NCBI RefSeq assembly: GCF_001280085.1
Contig: NZ_LGED01000257.1
Location: forward strand, 1-64,000
Source of the DNA: Saccharothrix sp. NRRL B-16348
Lineage (GTDB): Bacteria; Actinomycetota; Actinomycetes; Mycobacteriales; Pseudonocardiaceae
DNA length: 64,000 bases
Direction of reading: 5' to 3'
The notes beneath the pieces are model-generated. The model did not search any database. It was given only the letters and a program-made list of their open reading frames with translations, and had not been told where the DNA came from. The translations under genes and the position numbers were made by a program. Of this stretch, positions 50,909 through 59,878 are shown one piece after another; the stretch's first letter is position 1; the number at the start of each line of letters is the position of its first letter.

Positions 50909-52885
50909 ATGATCGGCGTGCACCCCGCGTGGCTTCCGGCCTCCGCGTTCCGGTCGGTCGGCTCACGGCGGGTCCGCGTCATCGGGGACGGCCCGGTCGT
51001 CGCCACGGTGCGCGCCGAGGTCGAGGCGGCGACCGCCGAGCACGGTGGCGCGCTGGTCGACGACGGTCCCGCGGACCTGGAGCTGGTGTGCGCGCCGGAG
51101 GACGGTGAGACCGACCCCGAGGCGTTCGTGGCGGGCCGCGCGGGCACCACCACCGTGGTCCGCGCGATCGACGGCGTGGGCCTGCTCTACGGCTTCCACC
51201 ACCTGGTGCGGCAGGGCGAAGCGGCGTTCACGGGCGAGGCGCTGCCGCGGCGGCACGCGCCGCGCCAGCCGATCCGGATGCTCGACCACTGGGACAACGT
51301 CGACGTGCACCCGGTGATGGGCCAGGTCGAACGCGGGTACGCGGGCGGCTCGATCTTCTACGCCGACGGCGCGGTCCGCGCCGACCTCTCCCGGGCCCGC
51401 GCCTACGCGCGGCTGCTCGGCTCGATCGGCGTCAACCGGGTCGGCCTCAACAACGTCAACGTGGGCCGCACGGAGGCGCGCCTGCTCACCGACCTGCTGC
51501 CGGACGTGGCGCGGCTGGCGGAGGTGTTCCGCCCGCACGGGATCAAGGTGCACCTGTCGGTGAGCTTCGCCGCGCCGATCACGCTCGGCGGCCTGCCGAC
51601 GGCCGACCCGCTCGACCCGGCCGTGCGCGACTGGTGGGCGCGGACGACGGCCGACGTGTACGCGGCGATCCCCGACTTCGGCGGGTACGTCGTCAAGGCC
51701 GACTCCGAGGGCCAGCCCGGCCCGTTCGCCTACGGCCGCGACCACGCCGACGGCGCGAACGCGCTGGCCCGCGCCCTCGCGCCGTTCGGCGGCACGGTGT
51801 TCTGGCGCGCGTTCGTCTACGACCACCGCCAGGACTGGCGCGACCGCTCGACCGACCGCGCCCGGGCCGCCTACGACCACTTCGCCCCGCTGGACGGCGC
51901 GTTCGACCCGAACGTCGTGGTGCAGGTGAAGGCCGGTCCGCTGGACTTCCAGGTGCGCGAGCCGCTGTCCCCGGTGATCGCGGCCATGCCGCGCACCCGG
52001 CTCGCGGTCGAGTTCCAGGTGACCCAGGAGTACACCGGGCAGCAGAAGCACGTGTGCCACCTCGTGCCGCAGTGGCGCGAGATGCTCGACTTCGCACCGT
52101 GGGGCGAGGGCGAGCCGACCGTCGCGGACGTCGCCGCGGGTCGTGCCGCCGCGCCGGCCGGTGGCGTGGTCGCGGTGTCGAACGTGGGCGACGACCCGTT
52201 CTGGACCGGGCACCCGTTGGCGCAGGCCAACCTGTTCGGCTTCGGCCGGCTCACGTGGGACGAGCGGCTCGCGCCGGAGGCGGTGCTGGACGAGTGGATC
52301 GGCCTCACGTTCCCCGGAGACCCGACCGTGCGCGAGGCGTTGCACGAGCTGATGGACGGCTCGTGGCTGACCTATGAGCGCTACACGACGCCGTTGGGCG
52401 TCGGCTTCATGGTGCAGCCGGGCCACCACTACGGGCCCAGCGTGGACGGCTACGAGTACTCGCCGTGGGGCACCTACCACTTCGCCGACCGGGACGGCGT
52501 CGGCGTGGACCGCACGTGCGCCACGGGCACGGGCTACACCGGCCAGTACCCGCCGCCGTGGCGCGACCGGTACGAGTCGGTCGGGACGTGCCCGGACGAG
52601 CTGCTGCTGTTCTTCCACCACGTGCCCTACGACCACGTCCTGCGCTCGGGCACGACCGTGATCCAGCACATCTACGACACGCACTTCGCCGGTCATGAGG
52701 AAGTGCGGCGGATGGCCGCCACGTGGGCCCGGCTGGAGGGCCGCGTGCCGTCGGAGGTGTTCGACCGCGTCACCGAGCTGCTGGCCGAGCAGCTGAGGTG
52801 CGCGACCGAGTGGCGTGACCAGGTGAACACGTACTTCTGGCGCAAGTCCGGCGTGCCGGACGCGCACGGCCGCGCGATCCGCTGA
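50909..52885 (+). CDS. GH67 alpha-glucuronidase
   Basis: A 658-residue cytoplasmic enzyme (no signal peptide) that removes (4-O-methyl)glucuronic acid from the end of xylo-oligosaccharides. The catalytic acid is Glu267 in VKADSEGQPGP. The water-activating pair is Asp346 in GPLDFQVREP and Glu374 in EFQVTQEYTGQ, matching the Asp/Glu spacing (28 residues) of the Geobacillus enzyme. The C-terminal helical part has EYSPWGTYHFADRDG. ATG 50909 follows GGAGGA; a long in-frame extension upstream is a shadow of the GDSL gene. It faces the GH3-transporter-GH39 xylan operon across a shared terminator, so it is part of the same pathway. Confidence 0.93.
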   Translation: MIGVHPAWLPASAFRSVGSRRVRVIGDGPVVATVRAEVEAATAEHGGALVDDGPADLELVCAPEDGETDPEAFVAGRAGTTTVVRAIDGVGLLYGFHHLVRQGEAAFTGEALPRRHAPRQPIRMLDHWDNVDVHPVMGQVERGYAGGSIFYADGAVRADLSRARAYARLLGSIGVNRVGLNNVNVGRTEARLLTDLLPDVARLAEVFRPHGIKVHLSVSFAAPITLGGLPTADPLDPAVRDWWARTTADVYAAIPDFGGYVVKADSEGQPGPFAYGRDHADGANALARALAPFGGTVFWRAFVYDHRQDWRDRSTDRARAAYDHFAPLDGAFDPNVVVQVKAGPLDFQVREPLSPVIAAMPRTRLAVEFQVTQEYTGQQKHVCHLVPQWREMLDFAPWGEGEPTVADVAAGRAAAPAGGVVAVSNVGDDPFWTGHPLAQANLFGFGRLTWDERLAPEAVLDEWIGLTFPGDPTVREALHELMDGSWLTYERYTTPLGVGFMVQPGHHYGPSVDGYEYSPWGTYHFADRDGVGVDRTCATGTGYTGQYPPPWRDRYESVGTCPDELLLFFHHVPYDHVLRSGTTVIQHIYDTHFAGHEEVRRMAATWARLEGRVPSEVFDRVTELLAEQLRCATEWRDQVNTYFWRKSGVPDAHGRAIR

Positions 52886-52893
52886 ACGAGGAA

Positions 52894-52931
52894 CGGCCGT
52901 CGGGTCCGCCCGGAGCGGGACCCGACGGCCG
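52894..52931. terminator. Strong bidirectional terminator between GH67 and GH42
   Basis: Perfect 14-base stem: CGGCCGTCGGGTCC (52894-52907) and GGACCCGACGGCCG (52918-52931) with a 10-base loop. It fills the 52-base gap between two convergent stops and can end both transcripts. Confidence 0.85.
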
Positions 52932-52937
52932 TCGGCG

Positions 52938-54953
52938 CTACGCGCAGCGGATCACCAGCACCGAGGTCGGGGCGAGTTCCAGCTCGTCCTCGGCCCGCAG
53001 GTCCCGCCCGCTCAACAGGTCCGTGCCGGCCACCGGCGCGGGCACGGTCCGGGCCTCGCCGTGGTTGAGCACGAACAGGTACCGCGTGCCGTCCGGCATG
53101 ACGCGCTCGGTGACCTCGACGTCCGGCACGTCGCCGAGCGGCCCGATCAGCCCGTGCTCCGCCAACGCCGCGCGCACGACGGCCGCCACACCGGCGTCGT
53201 CCAGCAACGTCGCCACGTACCAGGCGTGGCCGCGGCCCCGTGCCGCCCTGGTGACGGCGGGTGTGCCCGCGTAGAAGTCCGCCCCGTAGGTGCCGAGCAC
53301 CTCCGCGTCGACCGGCACGACGACCTCGAACACGTGCCGGGCTTCGTGCTCGGCGTCGAACAGGGTCACCGGGTTCACCACGTCGGGCTGCTGGGCGTCG
53401 GTCTCCTCGACCCGCAACCCCAGCAGCGACGCGAACGGCCCCGGCACGTCGGCCAGGAACGCGTTGTCGTCCTCGTCCACCCGGCCCGACAGCGCCGTCG
53501 TCACGAACGTGCCGCCGCGCTCGACCAGCGCCGTCACCCGGTCCGCGAGGTCGCCCTTCACCATGTGCAGCAAGGGCGCGACGACCACGTCGTAGCCGGA
53601 GAGGTCGGCCGTCACCGGCACCACGTCCAGCGGCACGTTCGCCTGCCAGAGCGCCCGGTGGTAGGACGTCAGCACGTCCAGGTAGCGCACGTTGCGGTTG
53701 GGGCCGTCGGACAGCTCGACCGCCCACCAGCTGTCCCAGTCGACCAGCAGCGCGGCCCGCGCGGGCGTGCGACCGCCGAGCAGCGCGCCGCCGACGCGGG
53801 CGAACTCGGCGCCCAGCTCGGCGACCTCCCGGAACACGCGGGTGTCCGTGCGGCCCGCGTGGTCGAGCACCGCGCCGTGGTACTTCTCGCACGCGCCGCG
53901 CGACTGCCGCAGCTGGAAGTACAGCACCGCGTCCGCGCCGTTGGCGACCGACTGCCACGACCACAGCCGCAGCACACCGGGCCGCTTGACCGGGTTCACG
54001 TCACGCGAGGCGGTCACCGACGGGGTCTGCTCCATGACCCAGAACGGCTCGCCGCCGCGCAACCCGCGCATCAGCCGGTGCGCCAACGCCATCCGCGCGG
54101 CCGTGCGGGTGGCCGACGGGTCCTCCGGCGGGTAGTTGTCCCACGACGCGAAGTCCAGGTGCGGCGCCCACCGGTGGTAGTCGATCGGCTGGTACAGGCC
54201 CATCATGTTCGTCGTCACGGGCACGTTCGGCGAGTGCTCGCGGATGGCGGCCTTCTCCGCCACGAACCCGCCCAGCAGCGCGTCGGACATGAACCGCCGG
54301 TAGTCCAGCGTGATGCCCTGGAACGCGGTGTGGTTCGGTCCGCGCCAGTGCTCGGACAACGCGTTCGGCGGCTGGATCTCCGCCCAGTCGGTGAACGCGT
54401 GCGACCAGAACGCGGTGTTCCACGCGGCGTTGAGCCGGTCGAGGTCGCCGTAGCGCTCGCCGAGCCACTCGCGGAACGCCTCACCGCACGCCGGGCACCA
54501 GCACGCGCCGCCGTACTCGTTGCCGACGTGCCACGCGACGACCGCCGGGTTGTCGCCGTACCGCTCGGCGAGCCGCCCGGCCAGCGCCACGGACAGCCTG
54601 CGGAAGTCGGGCGACGACGGGCACGCGTTGTGCCGCTGCCCGTAGACGTGCCGCCGTCCTTCGAAGTCGACCCGGCACGTCTCGGGGTACGCCCGCGCGA
54701 GCCACGGCGGCATCGCGCCGCTCGGGGTGGCGAGCACGATCCGCATGCCCTCGGCCGTCGCGCGCTGCACGATCGCGTCCAACGTCGAGAAGTCGTAGCG
54801 GTCCTCGGCGGGCTGGAGGTGCGCCCACGCGAACACGCCCAGCGTCACCGTGTCGACACCGGCGAGCTTGAACGCGGCGTAGTCGGAGTCCCAGACCTCA
54901 CGGGGCCACTGCTCGGGGTTGTAGTCGCCGCCGTAACTGATCTGCGGGGTCAC
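52938..54953 (-). CDS. GH42 beta-galactosidase-family glycosidase
   Basis: A 671-residue cytoplasmic enzyme. The N-terminus GGDYNPEQWPREVWDSDYAA is typical of GH42. The acid/base is Glu146 in WHVGNEYGGAC, a cysteine zinc site follows (CWCPACGEAF), and the nucleophile is Glu308 in WVMEQTPS. The trimerisation and C-terminal beta domains are present. GH42 members act on beta-galactosides and sometimes alpha-L-arabinopyranosides. At the end of a xylan operon it may remove galactose or arabinopyranose decorations from oligosaccharides. The GTG start overlaps the DUF624 stop as GTGA. Confidence 0.9.
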   Translation of the reverse strand: MTPQISYGGDYNPEQWPREVWDSDYAAFKLAGVDTVTLGVFAWAHLQPAEDRYDFSTLDAIVQRATAEGMRIVLATPSGAMPPWLARAYPETCRVDFEGRRHVYGQRHNACPSSPDFRRLSVALAGRLAERYGDNPAVVAWHVGNEYGGACWCPACGEAFREWLGERYGDLDRLNAAWNTAFWSHAFTDWAEIQPPNALSEHWRGPNHTAFQGITLDYRRFMSDALLGGFVAEKAAIREHSPNVPVTTNMMGLYQPIDYHRWAPHLDFASWDNYPPEDPSATRTAARMALAHRLMRGLRGGEPFWVMEQTPSVTASRDVNPVKRPGVLRLWSWQSVANGADAVLYFQLRQSRGACEKYHGAVLDHAGRTDTRVFREVAELGAEFARVGGALLGGRTPARAALLVDWDSWWAVELSDGPNRNVRYLDVLTSYHRALWQANVPLDVVPVTADLSGYDVVVAPLLHMVKGDLADRVTALVERGGTFVTTALSGRVDEDDNAFLADVPGPFASLLGLRVEETDAQQPDVVNPVTLFDAEHEARHVFEVVVPVDAEVLGTYGADFYAGTPAVTRAARGRGHAWYVATLLDDAGVAAVVRAALAEHGLIGPLGDVPDVEVTERVMPDGTRYLFVLNHGEARTVPAPVAGTDLLSGRDLRAEDELELAPTSVLVIRCA

Positions 54954-55648
54954 GCGGTGAACCTCTCGGTCGCGTCGCGCAGCACCGGGTCGGCGTTGCG
55001 CAGCAGGAGCAGGGTGAACGGGGAGGCGAGCAGCGCGAGCACCCAGTCGGAGGTGAGCGCGACGAGCCCGCCGGCGGCGACGAGCAGCGACAACGCGCCG
55101 AGCGCGCTCGCCGGCCGTGCGGCCAGGTAGTAGGACGCCAGCCGCGCGGTGTCACGGGTGCGCAGCGACAGCGTGGAGGACAGCACCAGCGCCTGCGTCG
55201 ACCACACCAGCACCGCCACCGCGACCACGAGCAGCACCAGGCCGTACCCGGGCGGCACGCCGGCCAGCTCCAGGTTCGCCAGGCTGAAGCCGATCACGGT
55301 GAGCACCGCCAGCGCGGGCAGCCACCAGCGCAGCACGTCGAGCCAGTTGAGCCGGTAGCCGCGGCGGAAGTGCCGGGCGGGGGAGAGGTCGCGGTCGTTC
55401 AGGAACACCCGCCACGCGTAGACGGCGGCCGACAGCGCCGGGCCCGCGGGGGCGAAGCACAGCCCGATCAGGGGCGCGTTGCCCGCGCTGCGGTCCAGGA
55501 ACAGCAGCACGAGGAAGCCCGGCGCCGTCGTCAGCAGGAGCATGGCCTCGATGACGCCGAACCAGTAGACGACGGACGCGATGCGCGACAGGATGCCCGC
55601 CCCGATCTCGGCGGCGGGATCACCCCGTCGTTCGGCCGCCACGGTCAC
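54950..55648 (-). CDS. DUF624 / YesL-family membrane protein
   Basis: A 232-residue protein with about five membrane segments (VVYWFGVIEAMLLLTTAPG, ALAVLTVIGFSLANLELA, YGLVLLVVAVAVLVWSTQAL, ALGALSLLVAAGGLVALTS). YesL-type proteins are commonly found next to LplB/YtcP-type oligosaccharide importers; their role is unknown but probably linked to transport. The GTG at 55648 overlaps the GH39 stop by 4 bases and its own stop overlaps the GH42 start, so it is tightly coupled. A second in-frame GTG two codons later is also possible. Confidence 0.78.
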   Translation of the reverse strand: MTVAAERRGDPAAEIGAGILSRIASVVYWFGVIEAMLLLTTAPGFLVLLFLDRSAGNAPLIGLCFAPAGPALSAAVYAWRVFLNDRDLSPARHFRRGYRLNWLDVLRWWLPALAVLTVIGFSLANLELAGVPPGYGLVLLVVAVAVLVWSTQALVLSSTLSLRTRDTARLASYYLAARPASALGALSLLVAAGGLVALTSDWVLALLASPFTLLLLRNADPVLRDATERFTA

Positions 55649-57177
55649 GGCCTCTCGTGCGGCGCCACGAGCCGGTCGTCGGACGCGCCGAGCAGCCGCC
55701 GGTCGTCCAGCCCTTCGTGCTCTTCGACGTGCACGGGCGTGAGTTCGACGAACGTCACCTCGTGCCGCGCCAGCGCCAGGTCCAGCTCGACCCGCCCGTC
55801 CACGACCGCGGCCGACCGGTGCTCCAGGGCGGGACGCGCGCAGTCGCGCAGCACGTCGAGCGTCCGGAGGTCGGGTGACCGCGGCCGGCCCAGCTCGCGC
55901 CACGCGCCGAACGCGTTGCCGTCGTGCTCGTTCACGCGTTCCCGGCGGACGAACGCGCGCGGACCCGTCAGCGGGACCGACAGCCGCACGTCGTGCCGTT
56001 CGGGCGCGTCCGGACCCTCGGTGCCGCCGACCGGCTGCCAGGCCAGCACGGTGACCCGGCCGTCGTCGGTGGCGCACACCAGGTGGTCCGCGCCGCGCGC
56101 CAGCACGTGCGGGCCCATCCGGGCCATGAACGTGTACAGGTGGTAGGTCGGCTTCGGCACCTGCCGGTGCGTGAGCAGGCCGAACCCGCCGTGGAACAAC
56201 GAGGTCGGCACGTTCTCCTCCTCGAAGACGTCGCAGAACGTCCAGTAGGAGTACGAGTCGACCAGGTCCGTGCCGCCGGCGAGCACCGGCGCCAGGTACG
56301 CGGCGTGGTAGGCCGTGTCGTGGATCGGGTTGTCCGGCCGGTAGGAGCTGTTGAACTCGGTGATGTGCACCGGCAGGCCGGCCAGCGCGGTGCCCGCCAG
56401 GTGCTTGCGGGGCGCGTCGAACTGGTCCAGCAGCGTCTCCGGCGCGGCGAGCGTCTGGTAGGTGCCGAACGGCACGTGCTGCGCCGGGCCGGACGTGTAG
56501 GCGTGCCTGCTGACGAAGTCGACGGGCACGTCATCGCGGGTGACGAACTCGGCGAACGGCTCCCACCACTCGTCCGAGCCGGGCGAGATCGCCGGGCCAC
56601 CCACCTGGAGCTCGGCGTCCACGTCCTTGACGGTCCGCGCAGTCAGCTCGTAGAGGCGGAAGTAGGCCTCCTGGTCGGCGTCCTTCCAGAAGTGGACCAG
56701 GTTCGGCTCGTTCCACACCTCGATCGGCCACGTGCGCACCTCGGCCAGGCCGTAGCGGTCGATCAGGTGCCGGACGACGGCGCGGACCAGCGCGGCCCAC
56801 TCGTCCCAGTCGTTCGGCGGGGTGATGTTGCCCTGCCACCAGAACACCGTGTCGTCGCCCGAGGCGAGCGCGGTCGGCATGAACCCCAGCTCCACGAACG
56901 GCCGGATGCCCAGCTCCAGGAACCGGTCGAACACCTGGTCCACGTACGTGAACGAGTACCGGGTCACCCCGTCGCGGGACCGGCGGTGCACGCCCATGTC
57001 GTCGGACAGCAGCCCGTGGCCGCGGATGTAGCGGAAGCCGATGTCGCGCTGCACGCGGGCCAGGGACTCCTGGTAGTCGGCGCGCAGCGCGAGGTTGAGC
57101 CGACCGGTGCCGACGCAGTGCCGCCACGACTCGGAGAGGCGGCCGATCGGCTCGCCGGGGACGGTAACGCGGTTCAC
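55645..57177 (-). CDS. GH39 beta-xylosidase
   Basis: A 510-residue cytoplasmic retaining glycosidase, close to the usual length of GH39 xylosidases. The start of the barrel reads IGFRYIRGHGLLSDDMGVH. The acid/base is Glu157 in IEVWNEPNLVHFWK and the nucleophile is Glu274 in VHITEFNSSYRPDNP, near-identical in position to Glu160/Glu278 of Geobacillus XynB1. It releases xylose from imported xylo-oligosaccharides. GTG 57177 has GGAGGG 4 bases upstream; longer in-frame forms would run into the hairpin region. It follows the binding-protein gene after a gap with two overlapping hairpins. Confidence 0.92.
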   Translation of the reverse strand: MNRVTVPGEPIGRLSESWRHCVGTGRLNLALRADYQESLARVQRDIGFRYIRGHGLLSDDMGVHRRSRDGVTRYSFTYVDQVFDRFLELGIRPFVELGFMPTALASGDDTVFWWQGNITPPNDWDEWAALVRAVVRHLIDRYGLAEVRTWPIEVWNEPNLVHFWKDADQEAYFRLYELTARTVKDVDAELQVGGPAISPGSDEWWEPFAEFVTRDDVPVDFVSRHAYTSGPAQHVPFGTYQTLAAPETLLDQFDAPRKHLAGTALAGLPVHITEFNSSYRPDNPIHDTAYHAAYLAPVLAGGTDLVDSYSYWTFCDVFEEENVPTSLFHGGFGLLTHRQVPKPTYHLYTFMARMGPHVLARGADHLVCATDDGRVTVLAWQPVGGTEGPDAPERHDVRLSVPLTGPRAFVRRERVNEHDGNAFGAWRELGRPRSPDLRTLDVLRDCARPALEHRSAAVVDGRVELDLALARHEVTFVELTPVHVEEHEGLDDRRLLGASDDRLVAPHERP

Positions 57178-57198
57178 TAACCCTCCAGATGCCGGGTC

Positions 57199-57254
57199 GC
57201 GTCGGTCGGACACCGACGCGGTCCGGTCACGGCGCGACGCCGTGACCGGACCGC
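57199..57254 (-). terminator. Overlapping hairpins behind the binding-protein gene (attenuator candidate)
   Basis: A 16-base perfect stem, GCGGTCCGGTCACGGC (57218-57233) with GCCGTGACCGGACCGC (57239-57254) and a 5-base loop, sits 7 bases after the binding-protein stop. A second stem, GCGTCGGT (57199-57206) with ACCGACGC (57212-57219), shares 2 bases with it, so the two partly compete. This is inside the operon, before GH39. It likely causes partial termination or protects upstream mRNA, favouring the binding protein. Confidence 0.7.
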
Positions 57255-57260
57255 GAGCGA

Positions 57261-58892
57261 TCACCCGTTCTTCTCCTTGTAGCGCTTGTGGGCGCCGTTG
57301 ACCAGCTCGACGAGGTCGTTCGAGCCCTTGGCCTCCAACTCCTTGACGTAGGCGTCCCACGTCGAGAGGTCGCGCTGGCCGAGGATGAACTGCAGCGTCG
57401 ACTGCGTGACGAGGTCCTTGAGCGGGCTCTCCATCAGGGCGGCGCGCTCGCGCTCCTCCTCGTTCAGCGGCGCGGGCGGAGGCAGCGGCACGACCTTCTT
57501 GTCGGCCATCGTCTTCTGGAAGGCGATCTCCTCCTCGGTGAACATCGACTGCAGCAGCTCGTTGGCGCCGCCGTAGTAGAAGACACCGCCCTGGAAGCCG
57601 AAGTCGCGCTGGAGGTTCTTCGGCGCGCCGACGTTCATGCCACCGAACGCCACCTCGGGCTTGAGGGCCCGCTTACCCGACGCGTCCTTGTCGTAGGTCG
57701 TGCCCTTCACGCCCCACTTGGTGAACTCCTGCGCCTCGTCGGAGTACCAGAGCCAGTCGATGAACTGCATCGTCGCCACGAACTTGTCGCTCTCGACCGC
57801 CTTGGCCGACACCATCAGCCCGCTCTCCAGGCGCGTGCCGCGGATGACGTCACCCTTGGGGCCGGCGGGCAGCGGGATCTTCGCCACGGTCGCGCCGGGG
57901 ATCTTGGAGACGTTCGGCCGGTAGTCGTTGATGATGTTCTGCGCGTTGCTGCTGATCGCGAACGACTTGCCGCTGGCGAACTTCTGGATCGCCGCGTCGT
58001 CCTTCTGCGTGAAGCTCTCCGGGTCCATCAGGCCTTCGGAGACGAGCTTGTGGAAGTACTCGATCAGCTGCTTGTACTCCGGGGTCGCGCCGGTGAACTC
58101 GTACTTCTGCGCGGACTCGTTCCAGATCGTGTTCTTGACGTAGCCCCACCCGGCCTGGGTGCCGAAGGTCTGGCCGGCGTAGTTGAGGATCGACTTGGCC
58201 TCGAAGCGGTCCGACAGCGGGTAGCTGTCCGGGTTCGCGGCCTTGATCGCCTTGAGGACGGTGTAGACCTCGTCCCAGTTCTTCGGCGTCTGCAGGTTCA
58301 GGCGCTTCAGCTCGTCGGTGCGGAACGCCAGCGTGTAGTCCTGCCAGATCTTCTCGTGCATGCCGGGCAGCACGTAGAACTTGCCGTCCTCCTGCCGCAG
58401 CGTGTTCAGCTCAGGCTGCAGCTTCCACTTCTCGACCTTGTCCTTGAAGTGCGGCATCAGGTCGATGTAGTCGCTCACCGGCAGGATCGCGCCGGAGGAG
58501 ACGAACTGCTCCTCCTGGCCCGGGTAGGTCTTGGAGATGATCGTCGGGGCGTCGCCCGAGCTGATCAGCAGACCGCGCTTCTGGTCGTAGTCGCTGTAGG
58601 GCACGACCGTCGGCTTGATCGTGACGTTGGTCCGCTGGGTGATCTCCTTCCACAGCAGCCAGTCGTCCTTGATCGGGTAGTGCGACTGGTCGAGGTAGAG
58701 CAGGCTGACGTCGAGCGGCTCGGTCGCCTTGAACTGCGCGCCCGTCTTGTAGTCGGCCATCGACGCCGTCTTCTTGCCGTCGAGGTTGACGCCGCCGCCC
58801 GCGTCCGCGCCCTCCTCGCTGCACGCGGCCAGGCTGACCACGAGGCTGCCGGCGACGGCAGTCAGAAGCGTTCGCTTCCATTTCGTTCGCAT
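57261..58892 (-). CDS. Oligosaccharide-binding lipoprotein (LipO/LplA type)
   Basis: A 543-residue lipoprotein, larger than the other two binding proteins, with lipobox SLAAC (Cys24). It has the LplA/LipO features: LLYLDQSHYPIKDDWLLWKE, TIISKTYPGQEEQFVSSGAI, QEDGKFYVLPGMHEKIW and a C-terminal RYKEKNG. Its lysine content is unusual for this genome. This group pairs with LplB/YtcP permeases and captures oligosaccharides; by context, xylo- or glucuronoxylo-oligosaccharides. GGAGACAG precedes the ATG. It is the fourth gene of the operon. Confidence 0.88.
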   Translation of the reverse strand: MRTKWKRTLLTAVAGSLVVSLAACSEEGADAGGGVNLDGKKTASMADYKTGAQFKATEPLDVSLLYLDQSHYPIKDDWLLWKEITQRTNVTIKPTVVPYSDYDQKRGLLISSGDAPTIISKTYPGQEEQFVSSGAILPVSDYIDLMPHFKDKVEKWKLQPELNTLRQEDGKFYVLPGMHEKIWQDYTLAFRTDELKRLNLQTPKNWDEVYTVLKAIKAANPDSYPLSDRFEAKSILNYAGQTFGTQAGWGYVKNTIWNESAQKYEFTGATPEYKQLIEYFHKLVSEGLMDPESFTQKDDAAIQKFASGKSFAISSNAQNIINDYRPNVSKIPGATVAKIPLPAGPKGDVIRGTRLESGLMVSAKAVESDKFVATMQFIDWLWYSDEAQEFTKWGVKGTTYDKDASGKRALKPEVAFGGMNVGAPKNLQRDFGFQGGVFYYGGANELLQSMFTEEEIAFQKTMADKKVVPLPPPAPLNEEERERAALMESPLKDLVTQSTLQFILGQRDLSTWDAYVKELEAKGSNDLVELVNGAHKRYKEKNG

Positions 58893-58942
58893 CGTGCTGT
58901 CTCCTCAGGTGATTGACGCCGTCGTCAACTGGAGCGGATGCG

Positions 58943-59878
58943 CTACTGCTTGACCGCGCCGAGCATCACGCCCGACACGAAATAGCGCTGGATGAACGGG
59001 TAAACGGCGACGATGGGCAGCACGGTCAGCACCATCGTCACGGCCTTGATGTTCGCGGAGATCGCCACCGCGTTGGTCTCGACGGCGCCGACCGACGTCG
59101 CCGAGGTGGCGCCGGCGATCATGTTCCGCAGGTACACGGTGACCGGGAACAGGTCCGACCGGTCGAGGTAGAGGAACGCCTGGAACCACGAGTTCCAGTT
59201 CGCCACCGCGTAGAACAGGATCATGGTGGCGAGCACCGCCTTCGACAGCGGCAGCACGATCCGCAGGAGGATGCCGTACGTGTTGAGGCCGTCGATCGCG
59301 GCGGCCTCCTCCAGTTCGGCGGGCAGGCTCTCGAAGAACGCCTTCATCACCAGCAGGTTGAAGACGCTGATCGCGTTCGGCAGCACGATCGCCCAGATCG
59401 TGTTGGTCATCCCGAGACCGTTGACGAGCACGTAGTTCGGGATCAGGCCGCCGTTGAAGAACATGGTGAACACCGCGATGCCGACGAGCAGGCCGCGGCC
59501 CTTGAGCCGGTGCTTCGACAGCACGTACGCGTAGACCGTGGTGAGCACGATCGAGATCGCGGTGGCCGTCACGGTGTAGATCACGGTGTTGAGGTAGCTG
59601 TTCCAGAACGCCGGGTCGGACGCGACCAGCTTGTAGGTGTCGAGGTTGAACCCGCGCGGCACCAGGTTGACCTGGCCGGTGCGGATGTAGACCTCGCTGC
59701 TGAACGACTGCGCGACGATGTTGACGAACGGGTACAGCGTCACCACGACCACGCCGAGCAGCAGCACGGCGTTGACGACCCGGAAGATCCGGTAGCCGCG
59801 GGAGTCGTCCAGCGAGGTGTGCCGGGGCCTGCTGGGCTTGTCGAGCCGGTCCGCGAGGAGTGTCGTGTCGGTGGTCAC
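58943..59878 (-). CDS. YtcP-type carbohydrate ABC permease
   Basis: A 311-residue six-segment permease. Typical YtcP features are LYPFVNIVAQSFSSEVYI, MFFNGGLIPNYVLVNGLGM and the EAA loop ELEEAAAIDGLNTYGILLRI, with the C-terminal RYFVSGVMLGAVKQ. GTG 59878 overlaps the upstream permease stop (GTGA). A GTG one codon earlier is equally possible. It forms the importer with the LplB-type permease and the LipO-type lipoprotein. Confidence 0.9.
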   Translation of the reverse strand: MTTDTTLLADRLDKPSRPRHTSLDDSRGYRIFRVVNAVLLLGVVVVTLYPFVNIVAQSFSSEVYIRTGQVNLVPRGFNLDTYKLVASDPAFWNSYLNTVIYTVTATAISIVLTTVYAYVLSKHRLKGRGLLVGIAVFTMFFNGGLIPNYVLVNGLGMTNTIWAIVLPNAISVFNLLVMKAFFESLPAELEEAAAIDGLNTYGILLRIVLPLSKAVLATMILFYAVANWNSWFQAFLYLDRSDLFPVTVYLRNMIAGATSATSVGAVETNAVAISANIKAVTMVLTVLPIVAVYPFIQRYFVSGVMLGAVKQ

